Assembly (NCBI GenBank): GCA_963704335.1
Contig: OY969889.1
Span: 1 to 64,000, forward strand
Length of the DNA stretch: 64,000 bases
Reading direction: 5' to 3'
Source of the DNA: PALSA-612 sp963704335
GTDB lineage: Bacteria; Actinomycetota; Thermoleophilia; Gaiellales; Gaiellaceae
The notes under the pieces were generated by a model. The model made no database searches. It worked only from the letters and a program-made list of their open reading frames with translations, and had not been told where the DNA came from. A program made the translations under genes and the position numbers. Of this stretch, positions 44,369 through 56,176 are shown piece by piece. Within the stretch, counting starts at the first letter, position 1. The number at the start of each line of letters is the position of its first letter.

Positions 44369-44525
44369 GGGTCTGGCGGAACAGTGTCTGTGCCGCCGGA
44401 ATCACGCTGGAGGCCGCGCTGCGGCGTCCTCGGTCGCCCACGTACTGGTTAGTACGCGGGCTCCCTGTGTCCTTGCATCACAACCTCCAGCGCACCCCGG
44501 CGACGAGCACCGTTCCGCCAGACCC
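44369..44525 (-). ncRNA. Structured leader/intergenic RNA between RNase E/G gene and rplU
   Basis: A nested multi-stem fold on the minus strand. P1: 44525-44512 with 44382-44369, 14 perfect pairs. P1b: 44510-44507 plus 44502-44497 with 44399-44390, 10 pairs. P2: 44492-44484 with 44413-44405, 9 pairs. P3: 44461-44451 with 44446-44436, 11 pairs (one G-U), AACC loop. P4: 44425-44421 with 44417-44413. The unpaired strands flanking P3 are rich in GGACA/GAGGAC-type purine motifs. It fits a ribosomal-protein leader or ncRNA; no family was recognised. Confidence 0.65.
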
Positions 44526-44528
44526 CTC

Positions 44529-47126
<2,598 letters not shown>

Positions 47127-47247
47127 GAATTTCTCCTTCGAGATGAGAGCGCGCGCGACCCGCGGCCGGCAAAGGGCGCGGTGCGTGCAGCGCGTTGTCT
47201 GTGAGGGTCACTGTTGAAAACCTCTGTGAGCCAGCGTAGCAGTAGGG

Positions 47248-47472
47248 TCACGCGGCCTTGAGCTTCGAGCGCCGCGTGCGGACCGTGCGGAGCCGCACCG
47301 CAAGCCGCGCCCAGGCCCACGGCTCCACCTCGGCATACCGCTGCTCGTGGCTCGCGAGGTTGCGAATGCTGTCGAGATACTCGAACCACGCGTCCGCTTC
47401 CTCGATCTCGAGCAGCTCCTCTGCTTCGGACCGGGGCGGCGGTGCCTTTTCGAGCTTCGCCACGCCGGGCAT
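47248..47472 (-). CDS. Hypothetical protein
   Basis: A 74-residue protein beginning MPGVAKLEKAPPPRSEAEEL. It is acidic then basic, probably helical, with WFEYLDSIRNLASHEQRY. ATG 47472 was preferred over longer ORF starts that overlap the divergent gene; GGGGG lies upstream. No family was recognised. Confidence 0.6.
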   Translation of the reverse strand: MPGVAKLEKAPPPRSEAEELLEIEEADAWFEYLDSIRNLASHEQRYAEVEPWAWARLAVRLRTVRTRRSKLKAA

Positions 47473-47505
47473 GCTAGGACCCCCTTCGGACAGACAGGGG
47501 TGGGC

Positions 47506-47895
47506 ATGGGTGATGAGCGATACGAGCAGGGCCGGAAGCGGCTCTCCGAACTTGCCGGCGAGCACGGCGAATCGGTCATGGCGGCGGTGGAGGAGGTCTC
47601 CCCCGATCTCGCCCGCTACGTGATCGAGTTTGGCTACGGCGACATCTACTCGCGACCCATGCTCGACGACCACGCTCGTCAGCTTGCCGCCATCTCGGCG
47701 CTCTCGGCCATGGGCGGTGCGGAGCCCCAGCTCGAGTACCACATCGGCATCGCACTCAACGTCGGCGTGCCGCCCGGGCAGATCGTGGAGACCATCGTCT
47801 TCCTGTCACCGTTCGTCGGCTTCGCACGGACGCTGAACGCCGTGCGCTCCGTGAAGCGTGTCTTCGCGTCCCGGGGTCTCCTGAAGAGGGGCTAG
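47506..47895 (+). CDS. Carboxymuconolactone decarboxylase (AhpD-like) family protein
   Basis: A 129-residue all-helical CMD-family protein: RQLAAISALSAMGGAEPQLE, YHIGIALNVGVPPGQIVETI and VFLSPFVGFARTLNAVRSVK. It lacks the CxxC of AhpD peroxidase reductants, so it is more like the decarboxylase group. It overlaps the convergent rodA stop by 4 nt. Confidence 0.88.
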   Translation: MGDERYEQGRKRLSELAGEHGESVMAAVEEVSPDLARYVIEFGYGDIYSRPMLDDHARQLAAISALSAMGGAEPQLEYHIGIALNVGVPPGQIVETIVFLSPFVGFARTLNAVRSVKRVFASRGLLKRG

Positions 47896-49076
47896 CGCCG
47901 TCCGCGGACGGCGATCGCCTCCAGCACGCCGATCGCGACGAGGTTCGCCACGAGCGAGGAGCCGCCGACGCTCACGAACGGCAAGGTGATGCCCGTGACC
48001 GGCGCCACGCCGGTGGCCATCCCGATGTTCACGAAGATCTGGAACAGCAGCGCAAAGACGATGCCCGCGGCGGCGATGGCGGAGAAGGCGTCGCGTGCGA
48101 TTGTCACGATCTTCAGCCCCCGCCAGACGACGAGCAGGTAGAGGAGGAGCAGGACCGCGGCGCCGACGAACCCGCGCTGCTCGGAGAGCGATGCGAAGGC
48201 GAAGTCGGTGGCGTGCTCGGGCAGGTAGTCGAGCCGAGTCTGCGTCGCCTCGTCCACGCCTCGTCCCGAGAAGCCACCGGAGCCGACGGCCGTGATCGAC
48301 TGGCGCTGGTTCCACGTCGTGCCTTGCGGGTCCTCGTCGGGGTCGAGGAAGCCCGTTAAGCGGTCGGTCTGGTACGGCTTCAGCACCTCTATCCCCGCGG
48401 CAGGTAAGAGCCACAGCGCTGCCGTCACCCCGACCAGCGTGAGCGCCCCGAGCACGGCCAGGTGCACCCAGCGGACGCCGGCCACGAAGAGGCAAGCGCC
48501 GAGAGCGGCCAGATAGACGAGCCCGCTGCCGAGGTCGGGCTGGAGGAAGACCAGCAGCACGGGCGGCACCGCCAGCGCGATCGCCAGTAGCGGCGTCCGC
48601 ACGTCCTCGATGCGCCTGATGCGGTCGGCGAGGAAGGCAGCCATGAAGAGGACGAACATGAGCTTCCCGAACTCGGACGGCTGGAAGCGGAAGAACGAGA
48701 CGTCGATCCAGCGGCGCGAGCCACGGGCGACGGTGCCCACGAGCGCGACGAGCACCATCAGGCCGATCATCACGCCGTAGAGAGCGGGCTTCCACCGTCT
48801 GTACCACGCCGGATCGATGAAGATCGCGCCCACCATCAGCACCACTCCGACACCGGCGAACACGAGCTGGCGCGTGAGGTAGTAGTCCGGCTCGCCGGGG
48901 ACGTCGTGACGGGTGATCCCGGAGATGGCCCAGAGCCCGAAGACGACGAGGCCTCCGGCGGCGGCGAGCAGCACCCAGTCGAGCCGGGCGATGAGCGGCC
49001 GCTCCTCCGAGCGCGCGAACGGCGCAGGGCGCCTGCGGCGGCGAGTGCTCTGGACGGTGTCGACGTATTCGGCCAT
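47892..49076 (-). CDS. rodA: Peptidoglycan glycosyltransferase RodA/FtsW family
   Basis: A 394-residue SEDS protein with about ten helices: FFRFQPSEFGKLMFVLFMAA, FLQPDLGSGLVYLAALGAC, YLPEHATDFAFASLSEQRGF and GITLPFVSVGGSSLVANLVA. It polymerises glycan for cell elongation with PBP2. It overlaps mrdA by one base (TGATG). Confidence 0.95.
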   Translation of the reverse strand: MAEYVDTVQSTRRRRRPAPFARSEERPLIARLDWVLLAAAGGLVVFGLWAISGITRHDVPGEPDYYLTRQLVFAGVGVVLMVGAIFIDPAWYRRWKPALYGVMIGLMVLVALVGTVARGSRRWIDVSFFRFQPSEFGKLMFVLFMAAFLADRIRRIEDVRTPLLAIALAVPPVLLVFLQPDLGSGLVYLAALGACLFVAGVRWVHLAVLGALTLVGVTAALWLLPAAGIEVLKPYQTDRLTGFLDPDEDPQGTTWNQRQSITAVGSGGFSGRGVDEATQTRLDYLPEHATDFAFASLSEQRGFVGAAVLLLLYLLVVWRGLKIVTIARDAFSAIAAAGIVFALLFQIFVNIGMATGVAPVTGITLPFVSVGGSSLVANLVAIGVLEAIAVRGRR

Positions 49077-51076
49077 CAGTCGGAGTTGATGTCGCCGATG
49101 GCCGGCGCCTTCGTGTGGAAGTAGCTCTCGAAGACCTTGAGGGCCGCGGGCGCGGCGGCTGTGCCTCCGTGGCCACCGTTCTCGATCACCGCGCAGAGCG
49201 CGATGGTCGGACTGTCAGCGGGCGCGTACCCACACCACCACGACTGGTCGAGCAACAGCGGGTAGCTGTAGCCGGGTAGCTGCACGACCTTTTCGGCCGT
49301 GCCCGTCTTGCCCGCGACCGGGACCGAGAAGTTGCCGAACACGGAGGTCGCCGTTCCGTACGAGGCGTGGGTGGCGTCGTAGAGCGCGCTCTGGATCACG
49401 TCGATGGCCGTCGGATCGGCGCCGCTGTCCGCAGGCGGAGGAGGCTGGAAGGACTTGACGACGGTCGGTGCGGCGTTCTGGCCGCCGGTCTTCTCCACTG
49501 CGGAGACGACGTGCGGCGTCACGACCTTGCCGCCGTTGGCGACGAGCGCGAAGAAGCGCGCCATCTGCAGCGGGGTGACCGCAACGTCCTTCTGGCCGAT
49601 GGTCAGCTGGATCGAGTCACCCGGCTTCCAGAGCTTGTCGATCTCGTTGGTGTAGGTGGCCTCGCGCCATTCGGGGGTGGGCAGGATTCCCTTTGCCTCG
49701 GGCGCGATGTCGACACCGGACAGAGCGCCGATCCCGAAGCGGCTGGCCCACGCCTGGAGCGGGTGGCCGCGCTCCGGGGGCAGGTCGTAGAACATCGTCC
49801 CCAGGCGATAGAAGTACGTGTCGCAGGAGGCGGCGATCGCTTCCGACATCCCCATCGCGCGGTTGACGTTGAGGTCCCAGTTGTTGAACACCTGGTCGGC
49901 GCCGGTGACGCCCTCCACCCTGTACGAGCCCGTGCAAGGCAGGAGCGTGTACTGGTCGACCAGATGCTCCTGCAAGGCGGCCAGCGCCGTGATCGGCTTG
50001 AAGGTCGAGCCCGGCGGATAGATCGCAGCCGTGCCGCGGTTGAGGCCGGGATAGTTCTCACGGCGTGCCGTCTCGGCGTCGAGCAGCGGCTTCAGCTTCT
50101 CGTCGTCGCGTCCCGTGTAGACGCTGGGCCGGAACGTCGGGTTCGACGCCATCGCGAGCACGTCGCCGGTGTTCGGATCGAGCGCGACGATCGAGCCGCC
50201 GTTCGCCGCCCACTCGCCGTCTGCGTGTGCTCGCGCGATGCCGTACTCGAGCGCGCGCTCGGCGGCGCGCTGCAGCGAGACATCGACGGTGAGACGGATG
50301 TTGTCGCCGGGCTTCGGCGCCCGCGTCAGCGTCAGCTCGCTCTTCGGACGGCCCAGGGAGTCGACGCGAAGCTCGGCGATGCCGGCCGTCCCGCGCAGGT
50401 AGGTGTCGAACGCCGCCTCAACGCCCGATTGGCCGATGCGGTCGCCGAGCACGTAGCCCTCTTTCCGCATGCGCTTCAGCTGATCGGCCGAGATCTCGTT
50501 GACATAGCCGAGCACCTGGGCCAGCAGCGACTCGGCCGGATAGGAGCGCAGATACGTCTGCTTGAGGTCGACGCCCGGTAGCTCGCTCTTGTGCTCCTCG
50601 AGGTACGCGATCACCTCCGGGGAGACGGACACCTTCAGCGTCACCGGCGTCAGCGGGTCGTTCTGGTGCGAGCGAATCTGCCGGCGGAGCTTCCAGAACG
50701 GGACGTCGAGGATCTTCGCCAGCTCTCGCACTTCCGTGTCGCGGCCCGCGCCCGCCGGTAGGTTGGCCGGCCAGAGCACGACCGCAGTCGAAACCTCGTT
50801 ACGAACGAGCGCACGGCCGTTCCGGTCGACGATCGTGCCGCGCGGAGCCTCGATCAGGTCGCGACGAATCTGATTCTCGAGCGCGGCCGTCTCGTACTTC
50901 TCGGGGGAGAGGATCTGGAGCGACCACAGCCGGAGGAACAGGACGCCGAACGCGATCAGCGCGATGCCCCCGAGGATGGCGACGCGCATCGCCATGCGCG
51001 GCGTCAGCAGATACGGCTCCTCGACCTTCGGGTCGGGCGGCAGGAAGCTGGGCAGGCGGTCGCCCGTGCTAGCCAA
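49076..51076 (-). CDS. mrdA: Penicillin-binding protein 2 (elongation transpeptidase)
   Basis: A 666-residue class B PBP: an N-terminal membrane anchor (MRVAILGGIALIAFGVLFLR), a dimerisation domain, then transpeptidase motifs YPPGSTFKPITALAA (catalytic Ser), SCDTYFYRLG and AGKTGTAEKV. It partners RodA. It overlaps mreD by 8 bp. Confidence 0.95.
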   Translation of the reverse strand: MASTGDRLPSFLPPDPKVEEPYLLTPRMAMRVAILGGIALIAFGVLFLRLWSLQILSPEKYETAALENQIRRDLIEAPRGTIVDRNGRALVRNEVSTAVVLWPANLPAGAGRDTEVRELAKILDVPFWKLRRQIRSHQNDPLTPVTLKVSVSPEVIAYLEEHKSELPGVDLKQTYLRSYPAESLLAQVLGYVNEISADQLKRMRKEGYVLGDRIGQSGVEAAFDTYLRGTAGIAELRVDSLGRPKSELTLTRAPKPGDNIRLTVDVSLQRAAERALEYGIARAHADGEWAANGGSIVALDPNTGDVLAMASNPTFRPSVYTGRDDEKLKPLLDAETARRENYPGLNRGTAAIYPPGSTFKPITALAALQEHLVDQYTLLPCTGSYRVEGVTGADQVFNNWDLNVNRAMGMSEAIAASCDTYFYRLGTMFYDLPPERGHPLQAWASRFGIGALSGVDIAPEAKGILPTPEWREATYTNEIDKLWKPGDSIQLTIGQKDVAVTPLQMARFFALVANGGKVVTPHVVSAVEKTGGQNAAPTVVKSFQPPPPADSGADPTAIDVIQSALYDATHASYGTATSVFGNFSVPVAGKTGTAEKVVQLPGYSYPLLLDQSWWCGYAPADSPTIALCAVIENGGHGGTAAAPAALKVFESYFHTKAPAIGDINSD

Positions 51077-51590
51077 GAGCGCTCACCTCTGGTCCGAACG
51101 TCGGGGCCGGGCGCCGCGGGAGCAGCCGCCGGACGACGGCGAAGACCGGCAACGTGAGCACGAGGTTGAGCGCAACAGACTGGAGCAGCGTGTTCACGAG
51201 CACTTCGCGCGCGGGTGCAGGCTCGGCCAGCATGAAGCGCAGCGCGAGCATTCCCACGAGGAAGAGCACGGTCATCACGCCGACCGCGAGATACGGCGCG
51301 TACCGGCGCCGCGAAGGAGTCGTCTCGCCGTAGCGACCGGTCCAGTAGCCGACGAGCGTCAGCAGCAGCGACGTCACGCCGAGCGTGTCGAGCAGCGCGA
51401 TGTCGACCACGAGGCCTCCGAAGAAGCCGGCGACCGCGCCTGTCGTCGCTCCGCGGACGAGGGCCACGGCCACTAGCGTGACGAGGAGAATGTCCGGTGC
51501 CGCGCCGAGGATCGATGCCCCCCAGAACACCGATGCCTGCACCACGGCAGCGACGAAGACGATGACGCCGACCTTGAGTGCGGCGATCAT
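51069..51590 (-). CDS. mreD: Rod shape-determining protein MreD
   Basis: A 173-residue membrane protein with about five helices (FVAAVVQASVFWGASILGAA, VVDIALLDTLGVTSLLLTLV). Identity is supported by its position between mreC and mrdA. ATGA overlap with mreC. Confidence 0.85.
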   Translation of the reverse strand: MIAALKVGVIVFVAAVVQASVFWGASILGAAPDILLVTLVAVALVRGATTGAVAGFFGGLVVDIALLDTLGVTSLLLTLVGYWTGRYGETTPSRRRYAPYLAVGVMTVLFLVGMLALRFMLAEPAPAREVLVNTLLQSVALNLVLTLPVFAVVRRLLPRRPAPTFGPEVSALG

Positions 51591-52546
51591 CGCCGGCTCG
51601 CCCGGCGGGGGGTCGCCGGCTTCTCCACCAGCACGAGCACCGAGTCGAGCGAGGAGAAGTCGACGAACGGGTTGACCTCGATCCGCTTGTAGATGTCGGT
51701 GTCGAGCTGGCCGACGCTCGTGACGAGGCCGATCGGGATTCCGCGCGGGTAGATCGACGCCAGGCGACCGGATCTCCAGCCGGCCGTGATGACGACGTCG
51801 CCGGCTTCGACGACGTCCTCTTTCCGCACGCGCTCGAGGACGAGTGCTTCGCCGCCGGCGACACCGTGGCGGACGATGCCCGCGGCATTCGTCTTCAGGT
51901 CGAGGGCGGAGACGGCGCTGGTCTCGTCGGTGAGCAGTGTCACGCGGGAGCTGCGCCGCGACACGCGCGCCACGCGGCCGACGAGGCCGGCGGCGGTGAC
52001 GACGGGGTCGTTGACATGCACGCGGGCGTTCGAGCCAGCGGCGATCAGTACCTGCTGCTCGAACTGACCGGGCGTGCGGCCGATGATGCGAGCCGCGACG
52101 CCGTTGTAGTCGCCGGGGAACGTCGACCCTTGCCGGAAGCGGAGCAGCCGGCGGAGCTCGGCGTTCTGAAGCACGGCTGTCTGGCTCTGGACGAGCTGCT
52201 GCCGCAAGCGCTTGACCTCGGCGCGCAGCTTCTCGTTCTCCGATTCAGCGCCGAGAATGTCTCCCGCCCAGCCGACGGCATCCTCGAACGGTTGCGCCGC
52301 GCGCTCCGCAGCCACCTGGAAGGGGTAGATGACAGTCGCGCCGGCGTCCTGCACGCTGTGCAGGGCCCCGCTCGACGACTCGCGGAAGTAGACGCTGAGC
52401 AGCGCAAGCGAAAGCACGACGAGGCCGATGACGGTCACTCGCCGTAGCAGTGGCCGTCCTGGCTTCGCGGGTGCTCCTGCGGGAGTCACGGGCCGCCGTC
52501 CGGTCGGTACGAGCGTCCCGACCCGAGCTGATCGGTGGCGAGGCAC
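51587..52546 (-). CDS. mreC: Rod shape-determining protein MreC
   Basis: A 319-residue MreC: an N-terminal helix (VTVIGLVVLSLALLSVYF), a coiled coil (NEKLRAEVKRLRQQLVQSQ) and two beta-barrel domains with GLVGRVARVSRRSSRVTLLT and GIPIGLVTSVGQ. It links MreB to periplasmic PBP2. Confidence 0.93.
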   Translation of the reverse strand: MPRHRSARVGTLVPTGRRPVTPAGAPAKPGRPLLRRVTVIGLVVLSLALLSVYFRESSSGALHSVQDAGATVIYPFQVAAERAAQPFEDAVGWAGDILGAESENEKLRAEVKRLRQQLVQSQTAVLQNAELRRLLRFRQGSTFPGDYNGVAARIIGRTPGQFEQQVLIAAGSNARVHVNDPVVTAAGLVGRVARVSRRSSRVTLLTDETSAVSALDLKTNAAGIVRHGVAGGEALVLERVRKEDVVEAGDVVITAGWRSGRLASIYPRGIPIGLVTSVGQLDTDIYKRIEVNPFVDFSSLDSVLVLVEKPATPRRASRR

Positions 52547-52591
52547 TGGAAGCGTCTTAGTGTAGGGAAGCCTGCGGAACGGCTCGGCGGT

Positions 52592-53653
52592 TCAGACCCG
52601 GCTGTTCGCCCGGCTCCGGTTGCGACCGCGGTTCTTCTGGCTGCGGTGGATGACTTCGAACTCCTCGAGGCTCTTGCCCGAGCCAACGGCAACGCAGGTG
52701 AGCGGTGAGTCTGCGACGTGCACCGGCATGTGGGTCTCGTGGCGCAGCCGCTCGTCCAGGCCGGTGAGCAGCGCGCCGCCGCCGGCGAGCATCACGCCGC
52801 GGTCCATGATGTCCGCGGCGAGCTCGGGAGGGGTCTTGTCGAGCGTCTGCCGGATGGCGTCGAGGATCTGGCCAACGGGGTCCTCGAGGGCGTGCCGCAC
52901 CTCGTCGGAAGACATGACGACCGTCTTCGGAAGGCCGGTCAGCATGTCGCGTCCGCGAACCTCTGCCTTCAGCTCGTCCTTCATCGGATAGGCCGAGCCG
53001 ATCTCGAGCTTGATCTCCTCGGCCGTCTGCTGGCCGATCAGGAGCTTGTACTCCTTCTTGACGTGATTGACGATGGCCTCGTCCATCTCGTCGCCGCCGA
53101 CCCGCAGGCTCTGCGAGACGACGATGCCGCCCAGAGAGATGACGGCCACCTCGCTCGTGCCGCCGCCGACGTCGACGATCATGTTGCCGGCGGGCTCTGC
53201 GATGGGGAGGCCCGCTCCGATCGCCGCCGCCATCGGCTCCTCGATCAGATAGGCCTGGCGCGCGCCGGCCGACAGCGTCGCCTCCTCGACCGCCCGCCGC
53301 TCGACGCCGGTCACGCCCGACGGGACGCAGACGACGACCCGCGGGTGGGCGAAGCGGTGCTGGTGGACCTTGTGGATGAAGTGCCGAAGCATCTGCTCGG
53401 TGACGTCGAAGTCGGCGATGACGCCGTCCTTCAGCGGGCGGATGGCAGAGATCGAGCCCGGCGTGCGGCCGAGCATCCGCTTCGCTTCCACTCCGACGGC
53501 GTGCACCTCGCCCGAGCGGGTGTCGATCGCCACCACCGAGGGCTCGGAGAGGACGATGCCACGGCCGCGGACGTACACGAGCGTGTTCGCCGTGCCCAGG
53601 TCGACCGCCATGTCGCGGCTGCCGAAGCCTGTGAGGTTGTCGAAGATGCCCAT
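52592..53653 (-). CDS. mreB: Rod shape-determining protein MreB
   Basis: A 353-residue actin-like MreB: MAVDLGTANTLVYVRGRGIV, EEPMAAAIGAGLPI, MIVDVGGGTSEVAVISLGGI and MLAGGGALLTGLDERL. ATG 53653 gives the normal N-terminus; longer ORF starts run into maf. No clear Shine-Dalgarno precedes it (pyrimidine-rich stretch), so it may be coupled to maf translation. Confidence 0.96.
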   Translation of the reverse strand: MGIFDNLTGFGSRDMAVDLGTANTLVYVRGRGIVLSEPSVVAIDTRSGEVHAVGVEAKRMLGRTPGSISAIRPLKDGVIADFDVTEQMLRHFIHKVHQHRFAHPRVVVCVPSGVTGVERRAVEEATLSAGARQAYLIEEPMAAAIGAGLPIAEPAGNMIVDVGGGTSEVAVISLGGIVVSQSLRVGGDEMDEAIVNHVKKEYKLLIGQQTAEEIKLEIGSAYPMKDELKAEVRGRDMLTGLPKTVVMSSDEVRHALEDPVGQILDAIRQTLDKTPPELAADIMDRGVMLAGGGALLTGLDERLRHETHMPVHVADSPLTCVAVGSGKSLEEFEVIHRSQKNRGRNRSRANSRV

Positions 53654-53670
53654 CGGGGGAGGTGGGGAGT

Positions 53671-54207
53671 CTAGCCGGGGGTTGTGTGCCGCCTGCGCAG
53701 CACGTCCAGGAGCAGCGCGGCCGGTAGGCCGACGACGTTGAGGTAGTCGCCGTCGACGCGCTCGACGAGCGAGGCGCCGTAGCCCTGGATCGCATACGCC
53801 CCCGCCCGACCTTGCCACTCGGCGGCGGCGACGTACTCGGCGATCTCGTCCGTCGTCAGTCCGCGGAACGTGACCGCCGTCACAGCGCTGCCGCTCTCCT
53901 CCCAGTCGTCGGTGCGCAGGCAGAGCCCGGACACGACGTCGTGCGTCCGCCCGGCGAGGCGGCCGAGCATGGACGCCGCATCGTCTGCGTCGGTCGGCTT
54001 GCCCAGCACGTCGCCGTCCAGCACGACGACGGTGTCGACGCCGAGCACCGGGTCGCCGCCGCCGTCGACCGAGCGAGCCTTCCCGACGGCGTGCTCGACC
54101 GGATCGTCGCCTATCTCCTCGTAGGCGGGCTCGACGATGCGGAAGGGGATCCGCAGCTGCTCGAGGATGGCGCGCCGCTGCGGCGACGTCGAGGCGAGCA
54201 CGATCAT
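53671..54207 (-). CDS. maf: Maf-like nucleotide pyrophosphatase
   Basis: A 178-residue Maf protein: MIVLASTSPQRRAILEQL, VLGVDTVVVLDGDVLGKPTD, GRTHDVVSGLCLRT and YAIQGYGASLVERVDGDY. It hydrolyses dTTP/UTP or modified nucleotides. ATG 54207 overlaps the upstream stop (ATGA). Confidence 0.92.
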   Translation of the reverse strand: MIVLASTSPQRRAILEQLRIPFRIVEPAYEEIGDDPVEHAVGKARSVDGGGDPVLGVDTVVVLDGDVLGKPTDADDAASMLGRLAGRTHDVVSGLCLRTDDWEESGSAVTAVTFRGLTTDEIAEYVAAAEWQGRAGAYAIQGYGASLVERVDGDYLNVVGLPAALLLDVLRRRHTTPG

Positions 54208-55115
54208 GCGGGGAAATTGCGCGCGAGCTCGGATGTGTATCGCCGCCCGACCCGAGAAGCGTTCGCAGTCAGCCACACGTCGAAGCGGTCGCGCCCCAGT
54301 GGCTCCTCGTGGGAGACGATCAGCCCGGCCATCAGGGCGCCGAGCTCGTCGCGGGTGAGCAGCGTGTCGCGCATCGCCAGCCCGGCGAGCCGGCTCGCCG
54401 CGAGCGCGATCTCCGGCGGTGCACGGCGGATCCAGGCGCGGCTGCCGACCGATCGCGCGATGAGCCGCACGAGGCCCTCGAACGACAGCCGCGACGGCCC
54501 TGCTGCATCGAGCACGACGTCGCCGTCCGCCAAGCCGGCATCGACGCAGATCGCCGCCGCGTCGCGAACGGACACGAGCTGCACCTCGTAGCGACCGTCG
54601 CCCGGGACCAGGAAGAGCGGCACGTGCCGCAGCCCCCACGCGATGTTGTTGACGAGCACGTCGTCGGGGCCGAAAACGAGCGGCGGACGGACGATCGCGT
54701 AGGAGAGGCCCGACCCGCGCACCGCGTCCTCGGTCTGAGCCTTGCCGCGATAGTACGGAAACGGCGACGAGTGATCGGGGTTCGCGATGCTCACGTGCAC
54801 CACTCGCCGAATCCCGGCTTCGCGGGCCGCACCGACGAGCCGCGCCGTGTTGGCAACGGCGCCCGCGAACGTCACGGAACCACGCTCGAAGCGAACCCAG
54901 TAGGTGTTGTAGAGCGTGTCGGCGCCGCGCAGGCTTGCCACCAGCGATTCGTCGAAGACGAGCGGCGCGGCCTCCACGCGTGTGGCCAGAGGGTGGGACG
55001 GGTGCTGCTGCCTGGTGAGCGTGCGGACGCGACGGCCACGGGCGAGCAGCTCATCCGCGATGTACCTGCCCGTGAACGAGAACGCGCCGGTGACGACATC
55101 GAGCTGGGCCGTCAT
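54204..55115 (-). CDS. NAD(P)H-binding SDR-family epimerase/reductase
   Basis: A 303-residue atypical SDR: LDVVTGAFSFTGRYIADELL carries the TGxxGxx(G)-like loop, then VVHVSIANPDHSSPFPYYRG and YAIVRPPLVFGPDDVLVNNI. It resembles NmrA/complex I 39-kDa-like proteins with a C-terminal domain. The substrate is unknown. ATGA overlaps on both sides. Confidence 0.8.
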   Translation of the reverse strand: MTAQLDVVTGAFSFTGRYIADELLARGRRVRTLTRQQHPSHPLATRVEAAPLVFDESLVASLRGADTLYNTYWVRFERGSVTFAGAVANTARLVGAAREAGIRRVVHVSIANPDHSSPFPYYRGKAQTEDAVRGSGLSYAIVRPPLVFGPDDVLVNNIAWGLRHVPLFLVPGDGRYEVQLVSVRDAAAICVDAGLADGDVVLDAAGPSRLSFEGLVRLIARSVGSRAWIRRAPPEIALAASRLAGLAMRDTLLTRDELGALMAGLIVSHEEPLGRDRFDVWLTANASRVGRRYTSELARNFPA

Positions 55116-56176
55116 CTGCGGATCAGCCGGACGATCCCCCCGTCGCCGCGGTCCACGAGATAGAGCTCACCGGCTCCGTCCACGCCGAACGATGCAAGCT
55201 CCACGAGTGTGAACGGTTCCCGTCTCGCGTTGGGCGAGGCCGAGCCCGCGCGAACGCTCCAGACGGCGCCGCTGCACGAGTCTCCGTAGAAGTAGCGACC
55301 GCGCGCCGAGAGGAGCTTTCGGCCGCGGTAGACGAAGCCCCCGATCACCGCCGCACAGTCCGGGCCGCCAGGATGGGCGTACTGGACGAACGGAGGCTTG
55401 GCGTCCGCCGGTGCCGGGTCGGCGCCCCAGCCGAAGTTCGGAACGCCGCGCGTCCCTTTGCGGACGACGTTGATCTCCTCGAATGCGCGTTCTCCCACGT
55501 CTCCGATGAAGAGGTCGCCCGTGAGCCGGTCGAAGGAGAATCGCCAGGGATTCCGGAGGCCGAGGGCGACGACCGTCGGCGCCCCGAACGGCGGGTCGAC
55601 GTCCAGGCGCAGGATCTTGCCGAACGGGCCGGCGGGGTCCTGGGCCGTCTCCGGCTCGAGGCCGTCGCCGATGCCTGCATGCAGCTGCCCACCGGGGCCG
55701 AACGCAAGCTGCCCACCGACGTGCGCGTAGAGGCTGGACGGGACGCGCACGCTGAAGATGACCCGGTGCGGCCGAGCGCGGCCGCCTCGCACGCGAAGCT
55801 CGAGTACGACGAGGTTTCCGCCCGGCGCCGTGTACATCACGTACGCACGCTTGTCGGTGGCGTACCGGGGATGGAACGCGAGCGACAGCAGGCCGACCAG
55901 GCCGCCCGAGCGGACCCGTGGGCGGATGTCGAGGAACGGTCGGGGAAGCGGCCGAAGGTCATCGACGACGCGTACGCGCCCGGCGCGCTCGACGACGTAG
56001 AGCCTGCCCGGCTCACCCGGTGCGAAAGCGACGTGCACCGGCTGCCGCAGGCCGACCGCCACGGTCCCGATGCCAAGCGCGCTCTGACCGGAAGTGGCGG
56101 CGGGCACGACGACCGCTGCAGCGCAGACCGCAGCTAGGAGTGCTTGCGTGCGACCCAGATCTCCTCCGCCGGCCAC
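55112..56176 (-). CDS. PQQ-dependent sugar/aldose dehydrogenase-like protein
   Basis: A 354-residue GSDH (sorbosone/glucose dehydrogenase) family propeller with a signal peptide (LLAAVCAAAVVVPAATSG). LRQPVHVAFAPGEPGRLYVV, GGLVGLLSLAFHPRYATD and VALGLRNPWRFSFDRLTGDL are the hallmarks. PQQ synthesis genes are not in the window, so cofactor and substrate are unproven. Its start overlaps the upstream methyltransferase by 43 bp. Confidence 0.85.
   Translation of the reverse strand: MAGGGDLGRTQALLAAVCAAAVVVPAATSGQSALGIGTVAVGLRQPVHVAFAPGEPGRLYVVERAGRVRVVDDLRPLPRPFLDIRPRVRSGGLVGLLSLAFHPRYATDKRAYVMYTAPGGNLVVLELRVRGGRARPHRVIFSVRVPSSLYAHVGGQLAFGPGGQLHAGIGDGLEPETAQDPAGPFGKILRLDVDPPFGAPTVVALGLRNPWRFSFDRLTGDLFIGDVGERAFEEINVVRKGTRGVPNFGWGADPAPADAKPPFVQYAHPGGPDCAAVIGGFVYRGRKLLSARGRYFYGDSCSGAVWSVRAGSASPNARREPFTLVELASFGVDGAGELYLVDRGDGGIVRLIRR

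Noticed and set aside
44369..44525. Structured region as RNase P RNA, SRP RNA or tmRNA
   Set aside because: Too short for RNase P RNA or tmRNA and lacking the SRP core sequence and a tRNA-like end.
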